Shown here: positions 1-6,349 of the stretch, piece by piece
Position numbering within the stretch: the first letter of the stretch is position 1
How the letters are laid out: the number at the start of each line of letters is the position of its first letter
Source of the DNA: Bacteroidales bacterium UBA5621
GTDB lineage: Bacteria; Bacteroidota; Bacteroidia; Bacteroidales; VadinHA17
Length of the DNA: 7,618 nucleotides
NCBI GenBank assembly: GCA_002424525.1
Contig: DIKJ01000012.1
Coordinates: 1-7,618 of the forward strand
Direction of reading: 5' to 3'
Made by a program: the position numbers and the translations under genes
Notes under the pieces: model-generated
Databases searched by the model: none
Told to the model about the DNA's origin: nothing
The model's input: the letters and a program-made list of their open reading frames with translations, nothing else

Positions 1-1286
1 ATAACAGGCGCGGCATCAACCTCCTCGATCTGTGATGCCATGGAAGCACTCCTCGCCTCCAGGTACGGGAAAATACCCCACTTGACATGAGCACCTGTTG
101 CGGAGGTATAGGAGTTGAGGAAATCAGCCTGGTCATAGCCGTAGTCCAGGGGATAAAAGGGATCGTTGACGATAAAGGGATATATTAACTCCTTCCTGGC
201 CTCGACTGCCGCTATCAGGGAATCGATGTCCAGGGTGTTTTCTATCAGCTCCCGGGCGTAAAAGCTGAACTGATCACGCAACACCGGATTGTTAACGATG
301 CGGTCATAAAGCGGCCTCACCTGGTCTCCTCCCGGCTGCCAGCCGTAGATATTTCTTTCGGCCCAGTTGATCCCGAACCAGTCAATGCCGAAGGTGTTGT
401 CAACATCATACGGGATATACTCAAACCGGCCTGTCTGAGTATTGTGATAGAGGTAGAAGTTGTTTTTGTTGTAGAGATATCCGTCCCAGTCACCGCAAAA
501 GATCTGGGCAGCCATGATCTTCAGATAATCCTGGACATTGAACACCCCGTCAAGTTCGCAGACAAGGTTCTGATCTTCTGTATTATGCAGTATGCCTATC
601 AGCTCTCCAAGATCAGAGAAGTCGTTCGCCTCAAGGTTGGTTTTCAGCTCATAGGTCCACCTGATACCGTTCCATAACTTGTAGCTGTCGGGATCAGGGC
701 CCCGGTATGCAAGGTCTGCCGGGTAGAGGCATTTATAGAGGTTTCCGTCCTTGTTGCCGAACCGCGAGAGGGCAAACTCTTCGTCGATATGTTCCACATT
801 GATATAAAGCCCGAAGTAATTTCCGTTGATATGGACCCTGACATGGTTTGCCCGCGGGGCGGGGATATTCCATTTTCGAAGTATATCCCACATGATTTTG
901 GAACGCATAACCGACGGATCATTGTGTTCGCCGTTCAGGTTCATCTTCTCCACCCCGAAGTATTTCCTGCCCGGGGTGAAGGTGTTAAATGAGACCTTGA
1001 ACGATTTCTTTTTCGACGTCCGCGAAGTGTTGCCCCTTAACCTGAATCCTACCTGCTCCAAGGTATCGCGCACCGCTCCGTTATCAAAGACAAAGACCGC
1101 CCGGAACTCCCTGTCACTCTCAGGGTTGGCATAGATCCAGGCCAGTGTGTCCGGGTGAATTGAGATATAAACTGCAGGCACCACCGTGTCAACATAAAGC
1201 TGCCCGTTGTCAGGGAACGAGGGCTGCGACCGGGTTAGCGCGGCAGTGCTTAAGAGAATCAATATCAGCGACAGTGCCCTTCTCAT
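1..1286 (-). CDS. Secreted CotH-family kinase-like protein, C-terminus beyond the left edge
   Basis: Reading leftward from ATG at 1286 there are 428 uninterrupted codons to the window edge. The protein starts with a signal peptide (MRRALSLILILLSTAALTRS), so it is exported. The rest fits the CotH family, atypical protein kinases named after spore-coat protein H. A basic stretch RGNTSRTSKKKSFKVSF lies at residues 84-100. MNLNGEHNDPSVMRSKIMWD at 115-134 is the family's asparagine and arginine rich motif. YFGLYINVEHIDEEF (157-171) precedes GNLYK (181-185). GDWDGY followed by NKNNFYLY (265-280) and YDVDNTFG (293-300) look like the metal and nucleotide binding acidic pair. The family assignment is strong; the substrate is unknown. 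In Bacteroidetes such proteins often carry C-terminal Ig-like or sorting domains, which would lie outside the window. It is divergent from the acetyltransferase gene. No clear promoter was found in the 56-bp gap. Confidence 0.9.
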   Translation of the reverse strand, partial: MRRALSLILILLSTAALTRSQPSFPDNGQLYVDTVVPAVYISIHPDTLAWIYANPESDREFRAVFVFDNGAVRDTLEQVGFRLRGNTSRTSKKKSFKVSFNTFTPGRKYFGVEKMNLNGEHNDPSVMRSKIMWDILRKWNIPAPRANHVRVHINGNYFGLYINVEHIDEEFALSRFGNKDGNLYKCLYPADLAYRGPDPDSYKLWNGIRWTYELKTNLEANDFSDLGELIGILHNTEDQNLVCELDGVFNVQDYLKIMAAQIFCGDWDGYLYNKNNFYLYHNTQTGRFEYIPYDVDNTFGIDWFGINWAERNIYGWQPGGDQVRPLYDRIVNNPVLRDQFSFYARELIENTLDIDSLIAAVEARKELIYPFIVNDPFYPLDYGYDQADFLNSYTSATGAHVKWGIFPYLEARSASMASQIEEVDAAPV

Positions 1287-1342
1287 CTCACAATATTACT
1301 CAATTTAATACCTTTATGCTCCGTATTTAATTCCCGCAAATA

Positions 1343-1909
1343 ATGAAAACATCACCTCTGACATTCACAGACGGAGTAGTAACCATTCGCAAGTTCCGGC
1401 GCAGCGACAAAATCCGGATGGCGGAAATTGCCAACAACGAGAAGGTGGCAGCAAACCTTCGGGATTCATTCCCTTCTCCCTACACCCCGGAGCATGCTGA
1501 AAAATTCATATCAATGTGTTTCATGATGGAGCCATACCAGGTATTCGCCATTGAGTACGGCGGTGAGTATGTGGGTAACATCGGGCTGCACCCTCAGGAT
1601 GACGTTTACCGCAAAACGGCCGAGCTGGGGTACTTCATCGGTGAGGCGTACTGGCATAAGGGAATAACTCCGAGGGCTGTGAATCTGATCTGCGATTACG
1701 GATTCCGCGAACTGGGTGTAATCAAGATATACTCAGGCGTGTTTTCTTTCAACACAGCCTCACAGAGGGTGCTTGAGAAGTGCGGGTTTGAGAGAGAGGC
1801 AGTGTTACGGAACGCCGTAATAAAGAACGGCAGGATCTGTGATGAGATCAGGTACGCGAAACACCTGGTCACCGAGGATCTCGAGATGCTGGCCGAGGCA
1901 TCTGATTAA
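1343..1909 (+). CDS. GNAT family N-acetyltransferase, RimJ/RimL type
   Basis: A complete 188-residue protein, the usual length for the Acetyltransf_3 (RimJ/RimL-like) branch of the GNAT superfamily. These enzymes move an acetyl group from acetyl-CoA to an amine on a protein N-terminus, small molecule or antibiotic. Strand beta4 is seen at EYVGNIGLHPQDD (75-87). Motif A, which holds the CoA pyrophosphate, spans ELGYFIGEAYWHKGITPRAV (94-113). The loop reads HKGITPRA where GKGYATEA-like sequences are common. NTASQRVLEKCGF (137-149) is the typical motif B helix, followed by a final strand near RICDEIRYAKH. No signal peptide is present, so it acts in the cytoplasm. The start is the first ATG in frame with N-terminal family similarity (LTFTDGVVTIRKFRRSD). 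No Shine-Dalgarno sequence is visible, normal for this phylum. The acceptor cannot be predicted. It is transcribed alone; about 200 bp without a convincing gene follow. Confidence 0.9.
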   Translation: MKTSPLTFTDGVVTIRKFRRSDKIRMAEIANNEKVAANLRDSFPSPYTPEHAEKFISMCFMMEPYQVFAIEYGGEYVGNIGLHPQDDVYRKTAELGYFIGEAYWHKGITPRAVNLICDYGFRELGVIKIYSGVFSFNTASQRVLEKCGFEREAVLRNAVIKNGRICDEIRYAKHLVTEDLEMLAEASD

Positions 1910-2017
1910 GGCTTATGCGCTACAGCCTGTCCAGGGACCTGTATGAGTATGCCGGATTGCATGCCCCCAGGATGCCAATTGGTTCGGACAAATTGAGGGT
2001 ACAGAATTTGTGGCGAA

Positions 2018-2047
2018 TTGTTTATTTCAATGATATGGGTAATTTTA
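2018..2047 (+). promoter_or_regulatory. Possible Bacteroidetes-type promoter ahead of the DUF6544-like gene
   Basis: TTG at 2018-2020, 19 bp, then TAATTTTA at 2040-2047. The primary sigma factor consensus in Bacteroidetes is TTTG-N19-TAnnTTTG, and this matches except for the last base of the -7 box. It would give a leader of roughly 60 nt before the ATG at 2118. The match is imperfect in an AT-rich gap, so this is tentative. Confidence 0.3.
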
Positions 2048-2117
2048 TCTTAGATATTTCCCGCGTGAAGGCACAGAACCCAATCATACCGCCTGACAAA
2101 CAACATAATCGCTGACA

Positions 2118-2882
2118 ATGAAGAGAGTTTTTTTGAAAGACAGGGCAGGATTGCTCTCCGGTAACAAACCGGATGATCAGCAGTTGTTCACCGACGGGCT
2201 TATAAGCGGATTGCCCGGGCCTCTGCAAAGATACCTGAGGGTATGCGGTTATATGAATACACCCGTGCCCCGGAATGCTGATATTTTCTGGTCTGAGAGT
2301 GCAATTAAACTTACTCCCGATAAGAAATGGGGCCGGCTGAAGACAGTTCAGTTCAACTCGGTTGACCCGATTGGAAGAGTGGCTTATATGAAATTCATCA
2401 AAATGCCTGTAGCCGGAAGAGACTTATATAAAGACGGTTACGGTGAAATGAAGGGAAAACTTCTCGGCCTTTTCAGGCTAATCCTTGACAACAGCAGGGC
2501 AACGGCACAATCTGTACTGATAACCACCTTCTGTGAATTCCTGATGATCCCCGGTTACCTGCTGTCAAAAAATGTCAAATGAGAACAGGTTGATACAAAA
2601 ACCGTGCGGGGTACCCTTGCCGAGCACAGAATGAAGGTGGAGGCACTCTTCCGGTTCAATGACGAGGGACTACTGACCAGTGTGGAAACCGGAGACCGCT
2701 ATTATTCGAATGGAAAAGGGGCACATAAAAAAGTAAGATTCTCTGCCGTGATTGAAAGCGGCAAGACACAAAGAGCGATTTTAATACCTGAAAAGATGAA
2801 GGCAGTCTGGCATCTCCCCGAGGGTGACTATGAATACTTCAGGGAAAAAATCGGGCGGATCGAATACGATGTTCACAATTAG
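2118..2882 (+). pseudogene. DUF6544-like gene interrupted by one in-frame TGA
   Basis: Two stretches in the same frame (154 codons from ATG 2118, then 100 codons) are separated only by TGA at 2580-2582. Read through, they give one 254-residue protein resembling the DUF6544/DUF6920 uncharacterised family. Visible features are QRYLRVCGYMNTPVPRNADI near residues 38-57, the central RDLYKDGYGEMKGKLLGLF (about 97-115), CEFLMIPGYLLSKNV (139-153), then EQVDTKTVRGTL and a C-terminal WHLPEGDYEYFREKIGRIEYD. From what I recall of the family, the interrupted position is usually Trp in a motif like (V/I)-x-W-E-x-(I/V)-D, so TGG to TGA is the simplest cause. Trp is TGG elsewhere in this gene and window, so recoding is unlikely. 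An internal restart at ATG 2631 or an upstream codon is possible, but the half domain would probably not fold. The family function is not known. The remnant at 2887 starts 4 bp downstream. Confidence 0.8.
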
Positions 2883-2886
2883 CAAT

Positions 2887-2994
2887 ATGAAAACAAAAAC
2901 ATTTTTCCTGACGTTTTCAGCCTTTTTTCTTTTGACCGGAGCAATCAACGCCCGGCAATCCGGACTCAACAACGGTTTTCCCGCAATATCATGA
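2887..2994 (+). pseudogene. Truncated secreted-protein remnant, 35-codon signal peptide ORF
   Basis: ATG at 2887 opens a reading frame encoding MKTKTFFLTFSAFFLLTGAI followed by NARQSGLNNGFPAIS and TGA at 2992-2994. The first 22 residues form a textbook signal peptide: basic start, Phe/Leu-rich core, and a likely cleavage after INA. The mature part stops after about 13 residues, which suggests the 5' end of an exported-protein gene that lost its body, although a very short secreted peptide cannot be excluded. It begins 4 bp after the DUF6544-like stop, as an operon partner would. Two other frames stay open beyond the stop: one from ATG 2991 to a TAA near 3074, and one reading HDIDYVRVYQKKRTS. 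A frameshift is therefore possible, but I cannot identify a family in either. Confidence 0.45.
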
Positions 2995-2999
2995 TATTG
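2984..2999. repeat. 16-bp perfect palindrome
   Basis: CAATATCATGATATTG at 2984-2999 is its own reverse complement. It covers the stop codon of the truncated signal-peptide ORF, 118 bp before the mazE start. With no loop it is more like a dimeric protein binding site or a chance AT-rich palindrome than a terminator. No T-run follows. Confidence 0.5.
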
Positions 3000-3061
3000 A
3001 TTATGTGCGAGTATATCAAAAAAAACGTACTTCCTGCAGAAATAACAAAGACAAGTTCAGA

Positions 3062-3092
3062 TTTGGAATATTAACATTATGTGATAACTTTG
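3062..3092 (+). promoter_or_regulatory. mazEF promoter, TTTG-N19-TAACTTTG
   Basis: TTTG at 3062-3065 and TAACTTTG at 3085-3092, separated by exactly 19 bp, match the Bacteroidetes sigma-ABfr consensus TTTG-N19-TAnnTTTG at every fixed base. Transcription would start near 3098-3100, leaving a leader of under 20 nt before the mazE ATG at 3117. This is the best promoter in the window. Confidence 0.75.
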
Positions 3093-3105
3093 TAATTACA
3101 TAATG
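3075..3105. promoter_or_regulatory. Inverted repeat over the mazEF -7 box, probable MazE/MazEF operator
   Basis: The arms CATTATGTGAT (3075-3085) and ATTACATAATG (3095-3105) are complementary at 10 of 11 positions; the outer 8 bp match perfectly. The -7 box and the expected start of transcription lie between or within the arms, so a bound dimer would block RNA polymerase. MazE-type AbrB-fold antitoxins are known to repress their own operons at such sites, with MazF as co-repressor. The assignment to MazE is inferred from position. Confidence 0.65.
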
Positions 3106-3116
3106 ATTATTTTATC

Positions 3117-3362
3117 ATGGAAGTGTCTGTTATTAAAATAGGAAATTCAAGGGGTATACGGTTCAGTAAAACTATTATTGAGAGATACAATATCAGGGAT
3201 AATGTAGAACTGATACTTGAAGATGGTCAGATCATTATCAGACCCCTGCCTCAAACCAGGAAGGGATGGGACAAGGCATTCAGTGAAATGCATGCGAGCG
3301 GTGACGATAAACTGACCATGCCGGATATATTTGAAGATGAAGAACCGGAAGAATGGAAATAA
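3117..3362 (+). CDS. mazE: MazE-type antitoxin, AbrB/SpoVT fold
   Basis: An 81-residue protein with the two-part build of MazE. Residues 1-45 (MEVSVIKIGNSRGIRFSKTI onward to IIIRPLP) form the swapped-hairpin AbrB/SpoVT DNA-binding domain; KIGNSRGIR is the signature turn, followed by a helix entry and a beta hairpin ending LEDGQIIIRP. Residues 46-81 form an acidic, probably disordered tail ending MPDIFEDEEPEEWK, which in this family wraps over MazF and blocks its RNA-binding groove. It neutralises the toxin downstream and probably represses the operon through the inverted repeat in its promoter. Its last 10 bp overlap the mazF start, so the pair is translationally coupled. The ATG at 3117 is supported by the promoter just upstream and by family length. 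Confidence 0.92.
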   Translation: MEVSVIKIGNSRGIRFSKTIIERYNIRDNVELILEDGQIIIRPLPQTRKGWDKAFSEMHASGDDKLTMPDIFEDEEPEEWK

Positions 3363-3676
3363 AGCAATACCAGATTATCCTTGTCAATATTGAACCTGCC
3401 GTCGGCAGCGAGATCAAAAAAACCAGACCCTGTGTGGTAATCTCTCCGGACGAGATGAATAACCACCTCAGAACAGTAGTAATTGCTCCTATGACAACAA
3501 GTTCCAAAAACTACCCTACCCGGGTTGAAATCAGGCATGAGAACAAAGCCGGTTGGATAATCCTTGACCAGATACGGACAATTGATAAACATCGTATTAT
3601 CAAGGATCTGGGAAAACTGTCAAGAGCTGAGATCAGGGAGTTGAAAGCGGTGCTGAAGGAAACCTATGTAGACTAA
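3353..3676 (+). CDS. mazF: MazF/PemK family endoribonuclease toxin
   Basis: A 107-residue PemK/MazF toxin, a sequence-specific single-strand endoribonuclease that cuts mRNA and stops growth when the antitoxin decays. The family motifs are all present: an opening strand YQIILVNIEPAVGSEIKKTRP, with Arg25 in KKTRPCVVIS; PMTTS with Thr48; and LDQIRTIDKHRI (71-82) followed by the usual GKLS and a C-terminal helix. Arg25 and Thr48 fall at the positions of the catalytic residues described for Bacillus subtilis MazF, so the enzyme looks active. The start ATG lies inside the mazE tail (10-bp overlap), typical of this operon. The cut site cannot be read from the sequence. It is the only intact gene pair between the broken DUF6544-like gene and the broken integrase. 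It converges on the tRNA-Gln fragment. Confidence 0.93.
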   Translation: MEIKQYQIILVNIEPAVGSEIKKTRPCVVISPDEMNNHLRTVVIAPMTTSSKNYPTRVEIRHENKAGWIILDQIRTIDKHRIIKDLGKLSRAEIRELKAVLKETYVD

Positions 3677-3700
3677 AAAAAGCCGGCATTTCTGCCGGCC
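3675..3700 (-). terminator. Intrinsic terminator of the tRNA-Gln locus (minus strand)
   Basis: On the minus strand the stem GCCGGCA (3699-3693), loop GAAA and stem TGCCGGC (3688-3682) are followed by seven T (3681-3675). This is a standard intrinsic terminator 6 bp beyond the tRNA fragment and pointing the same way, so it probably ended the original tRNA transcript. On the plus strand the hairpin follows mazF but lacks a T-run, so it would end mazEF transcripts poorly. Confidence 0.75.
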
Positions 3701-3705
3701 TCATG

Positions 3706-3756
3706 TTGACCCACAGGGGTTCGAACCCCGACTCTTCTGAACCAAAATCAGACGTG
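3706..3756 (-). pseudogene. 3' half of tRNA-Gln(UUG), putative integrase attachment site
   Basis: On the minus strand from 3756 the sequence reads CACG, then the anticodon stem TCTGA (3752-3748), loop TTTTGGT (3747-3741) with anticodon TTG, and stem TCAGA (3740-3736). A short variable region (3735-3731) follows, then a T-arm CGGGG-TTCGAAC-CCCTG (3730-3714), and the 3' acceptor strand TGGGTCA (3713-3707) with A as discriminator at 3706. All parts from the anticodon arm to the 3' end are well formed. The matching D-arm and 5' acceptor strand are not found at normal distance upstream. A tRNA 3' half with its terminator but no 5' half is the usual distal attachment site left when an element integrates into a tRNA gene. 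The integrase gene lies on the missing-5' side, as expected. Confidence 0.75.
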
Positions 3757-3805
3757 AGAAGCGGTTAACACATTCAATTCCTACAACTTACTAAAATCAC
3801 CATTT

Positions 3806-3821
3806 TGACCCCTTTGGGTCA
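3806..3821. repeat. Perfect hairpin between the att site and the integrase gene
   Basis: TGACCC (3806-3811), loop CTTT, GGGTCA (3816-3821) form a 6-bp perfect stem. T-rich sequence follows on the plus strand (six T at 3831-3836). It could be a weak terminator or a protein binding site near the recombination site. On the minus strand 3821-3815 reads TGACCCA, the exact complement of the 3' acceptor strand of the tRNA fragment. Confidence 0.45.
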
Positions 3822-3881
3822 TTTTGGCTATTTTTTGCTGAGTTCCCGTACTTGGTTTTGTTCAAATCTTGGTATTGAATT

Positions 3882-4600
3882 ATGGCAACGATTAAGATCA
3901 GAAAGTACAGTAATTCCGTGTATGTAATTTACAGTCATGGAAACAATAAGTTCAAATTATTCACCGGTGCGAAGGTTGACGATAAGTACTGGGCTAATAA
4001 TTCATTAAAGAAGCATTGCCCGGATTATGATCTCCTGAAAAGTCAGATTGATGCTGTGCAGAACCAGGTGCTGTACGCATCCATTTCAATCCGGCAAAAA
4101 GGGATTGATCCGATGCCAGACCTGGTAAGGAATGAGTGCCGGTTAAGGTCAGCATCCGTACTCGAAAACGCCGATATGGAGTCAACCTGGGTAAAATACA
4201 GGAAATATCTTGACCAGCTTGTCTGCCGGGAAAGTACACAAAAGAGGGTGCGAATTACCTATAACGTGATGACATACTTCTGTAAATGGAGTGGGTACAC
4301 CTTTGATGCATCAACTTTCAATAATATGATTTTTAATCAGTTAATCCAATACATGATAAAGGATCAGAAGCTTGCGGATGCAACGGTCCTGAAGCATGTC
4401 AAAACCCTCAAGACATTTTTGAAAAACGCTTATCCTGACATGGATTGGAGCTGGATGAAATATTCAATGCTCAATGCTGAGGCTGAGGTATTGGCTCTGA
4501 CCTAGGAAGAGCTGCACAAGCTTATAAAAGCAGATCTTACTGGTTATATGTGTAAGGCTCGAGATCTGTTTGTCTTCATGGCAATCATGGATGGGAGCGA
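3882..4600 (+). pseudogene. Tyrosine recombinase (integrase), nonsense-mutated and without catalytic domain
   Basis: ATG at 3882 opens 207 codons that end at TAG 4503-4505. Residues 1-95 (MATIKIRKYSNSVYVIY, then KFKLFTGAKVDDKYWANN and RQKGIDP) resemble the arm-type DNA-binding domain of Bacteroidetes integrases. Residues 100-190 resemble the SAM-like core-binding domain (TWVKYRKYLDQL, RVRITYNVMTYFCKWSGYTF, HVKTLKTFLKNA). The first stretch ends VLALT. After the TAG the same frame continues EELHKLIKADLTGYMCKARD and LFVFMAI, exactly how the catalytic domain of these proteins starts, so the stop is a point lesion (CAG or GAG to TAG is simplest). Family resemblance fades by about 4590, before the first catalytic Arg (TGLRxSD). 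The rest of the roughly 400-residue protein, with its Arg-His-Arg-Tyr residues, is absent, and the opposing lipoprotein gene ends at 4685. The recombinase must be inactive. It lies 125 bp from the tRNA-Gln fragment. Confidence 0.88.
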
Positions 4601-4684
4601 GCCTGCAGGGCAGGTTCGTCCTACTGGAAAAACTGATCCTGCAGCTTTGGTGTCTGACTGTGCCCCTTTCTTATACGCTGAATT

Positions 4685-6349
4685 TTACAGATCTATGGTC
4701 TGCATGAACCATCCTTCAATGCCGTACTCGTTCCTCGGGCTCTTAATCACATACATTACGGTACCCGCGTTGTTGACGAAAAGGAAGCGGGGGAAGGTGT
4801 AGTACAGTGCTGTGTTGCCCGATATATTCAGCCATACAGGCTTCACGGTGTATGCAGCTGTTTTATTGAGGTTTGTCGCGTTGAACTGATATATCTGGGC
4901 AGAGGTGCCGGTCTGATGATGAATGTTGGCAGTACCGGCATAAACACTGTTGGTGACCGGGCAATCATCCAGGGCACTGATGGAATACAGTTCAGCGGCT
5001 ATGTTTCCATACACCGGAGGAGCAGTGGAATGAAACTCGCCGTCGTATTCGGGTAATATGTAGACATTACCGTATGCTGCATAGAGCCGCGCGGTGTCTT
5101 TTGAAATCCAGAAACGGTCTATTGTTTCATGGTAACGTGTAATTTCTTCAGAAGCCTTGCCGGAAGAGAGATCAAAGAGTAGCAGTCCGGAAGGAGACAC
5201 AGGTGTTTGAGTACCTGCCATGACCGGTTTGCCTGGTATCTTCTTAATAATGGTCTTTTCATAGATCTGTGATGCCGTGGTATTTACGAACAGCTCCCCG
5301 GTGCTGAGGTTAAGGCTGCGGAGTTGCACCCACTGATCTTCCATGGGTGTGATATAGCACCACTCATTATCACCGAGCACGATATCATACGGGATGCAGT
5401 CAATATTGTATTCTGCCGTAATCACCCGACTGCCGACATCAAAATAGCCAACCGATGCCACCGAATACCCGATAACGGCTTTCTGCCCGTCTTCGGAGAA
5501 ACTGATACAATTTGGAGTCTTCTGAAGGGGTACCGTGTCTGAGTGCTGAGTGGCAGTGTTCAGCAGGATGAGCTGGTTGGGCGATTTTGTACAGATGGCC
5601 ATTATCCCCGTATTGTGGTGATATTCGGCGTCGGTAAGCAGACTGGTTATCCGGTCAGCATCAGCAGGAGGGATGGCTGACTCTGTTATATTGACCGGCA
5701 GCGTGTAATAGCCGGAGCCTGAATTGTTGCCTATCTTTATTGAACCGCTGTAGCCCTGCCCTGACGTCACCATATGGGTCAGGATACTGACTGTAACAGG
5801 CTGGTAGCTGCCGGGCAGGATCGTTCCTTCATACCGGGACAGAGCAAGCCACTCAGGAATTGCGGTTATCTGCCATGCCAGCAAGCCGTAGCCGCTATTA
5901 GACAGGATGAATTCCAGTGAGTCCGGAGAAGTAAAGGTAAGAGATGCCGGGGAACAGTACATAGAGACATTCCTGTAATTGGTATAAACGACGTTTATAC
6001 CGACAAGACCCACATCCTCTACATCGAGCACTACCATGGTGTAGAAAAACGGCTGCCAGGCATCTGTGTTTTCATGAAGCACGGTAATATCGAGGGAGAT
6101 GGATCCGTTGCTGATTTTCCCATGCATGGAATTGAATGACAGGAACTTCGGCTGCATGTAAATCGTGAAATCGTGATTGCCCAGTGAGGTTTGAAGGGTG
6201 GTCTGAACCGTTTCATCATAGCTGGTCAGGAAGAGGGTATCCGCGATACCAAAAAGATCGACCTCATTTTCTTCCAGGAACTTGTTGCTGCACGACATGG
6301 CAGCAAACAGGAAGGTTCCGATGCCAAGGATAATTGCTGCTCTTTTCAT
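4685..6349 (-). CDS. Lipoprotein with BACON-like Ig domains and a C-terminal beta-propeller
   Basis: I place the start at ATG 6349 (554 residues). It overlaps the upstream stop as ATGA and leaves a clean lipoprotein signal, MKRAAIILGIGTFLFAAMSC, with Cys20 as the lipidated residue. An in-frame GTG at 6358 would add three residues. After SNKFLEE come two Ig-like stretches. Residues about 38-122 contain QPKFLSFNSMHGKISNGSIS. Residues about 133-223 contain ILSNSGYGLLAWQITAIPEW, then GTILPGSYQPVTVSI and YSGSIKIGNNSGSG, typical of BACON-like domains. From about 230 to the end, repeated strand patterns (GIMAICTKSPNQLILLNTAT, PNCISFSEDGQKAVIGYS, LLLFDLSSGKA, TARLYAAYGNVYIL) suggest a YVTN- or WD40-like beta-propeller. 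It is probably anchored in the outer membrane. Its role is unknown; binding glycans or a surface partner is a guess from the domain types. Confidence 0.85.
   Translation of the reverse strand: MKRAAIILGIGTFLFAAMSCSNKFLEENEVDLFGIADTLFLTSYDETVQTTLQTSLGNHDFTIYMQPKFLSFNSMHGKISNGSISLDITVLHENTDAWQPFFYTMVVLDVEDVGLVGINVVYTNYRNVSMYCSPASLTFTSPDSLEFILSNSGYGLLAWQITAIPEWLALSRYEGTILPGSYQPVTVSILTHMVTSGQGYSGSIKIGNNSGSGYYTLPVNITESAIPPADADRITSLLTDAEYHHNTGIMAICTKSPNQLILLNTATQHSDTVPLQKTPNCISFSEDGQKAVIGYSVASVGYFDVGSRVITAEYNIDCIPYDIVLGDNEWCYITPMEDQWVQLRSLNLSTGELFVNTTASQIYEKTIIKKIPGKPVMAGTQTPVSPSGLLLFDLSSGKASEEITRYHETIDRFWISKDTARLYAAYGNVYILPEYDGEFHSTAPPVYGNIAAELYSISALDDCPVTNSVYAGTANIHHQTGTSAQIYQFNATNLNKTAAYTVKPVWLNISGNTALYYTFPRFLFVNNAGTVMYVIKSPRNEYGIEGWFMQTIDL

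Noticed and set aside
1309..1316. TACCTTTA as a -7 box for the acetyltransferase gene
   Set aside because: No TTG or TTTG lies 19-21 bp upstream, so only half of the promoter consensus is present.
1915..2115. 66-codon plus-strand reading frame after the acetyltransferase gene
   Set aside because: No recognisable family, no signal peptide, and it overlaps the best promoter candidate for the next gene. It is probably a chance frame.
2580..2582. UGA read as tryptophan (alternative genetic code)
   Set aside because: Tryptophan is encoded by TGG throughout the window and other genes end at TGA, so the standard code applies.
4548..4802. 84-codon plus-strand frame as an independent gene
   Set aside because: Its first residues are the integrase read past the TAG in the same frame, and the rest runs over the end of the opposing lipoprotein gene without recognisable similarity.
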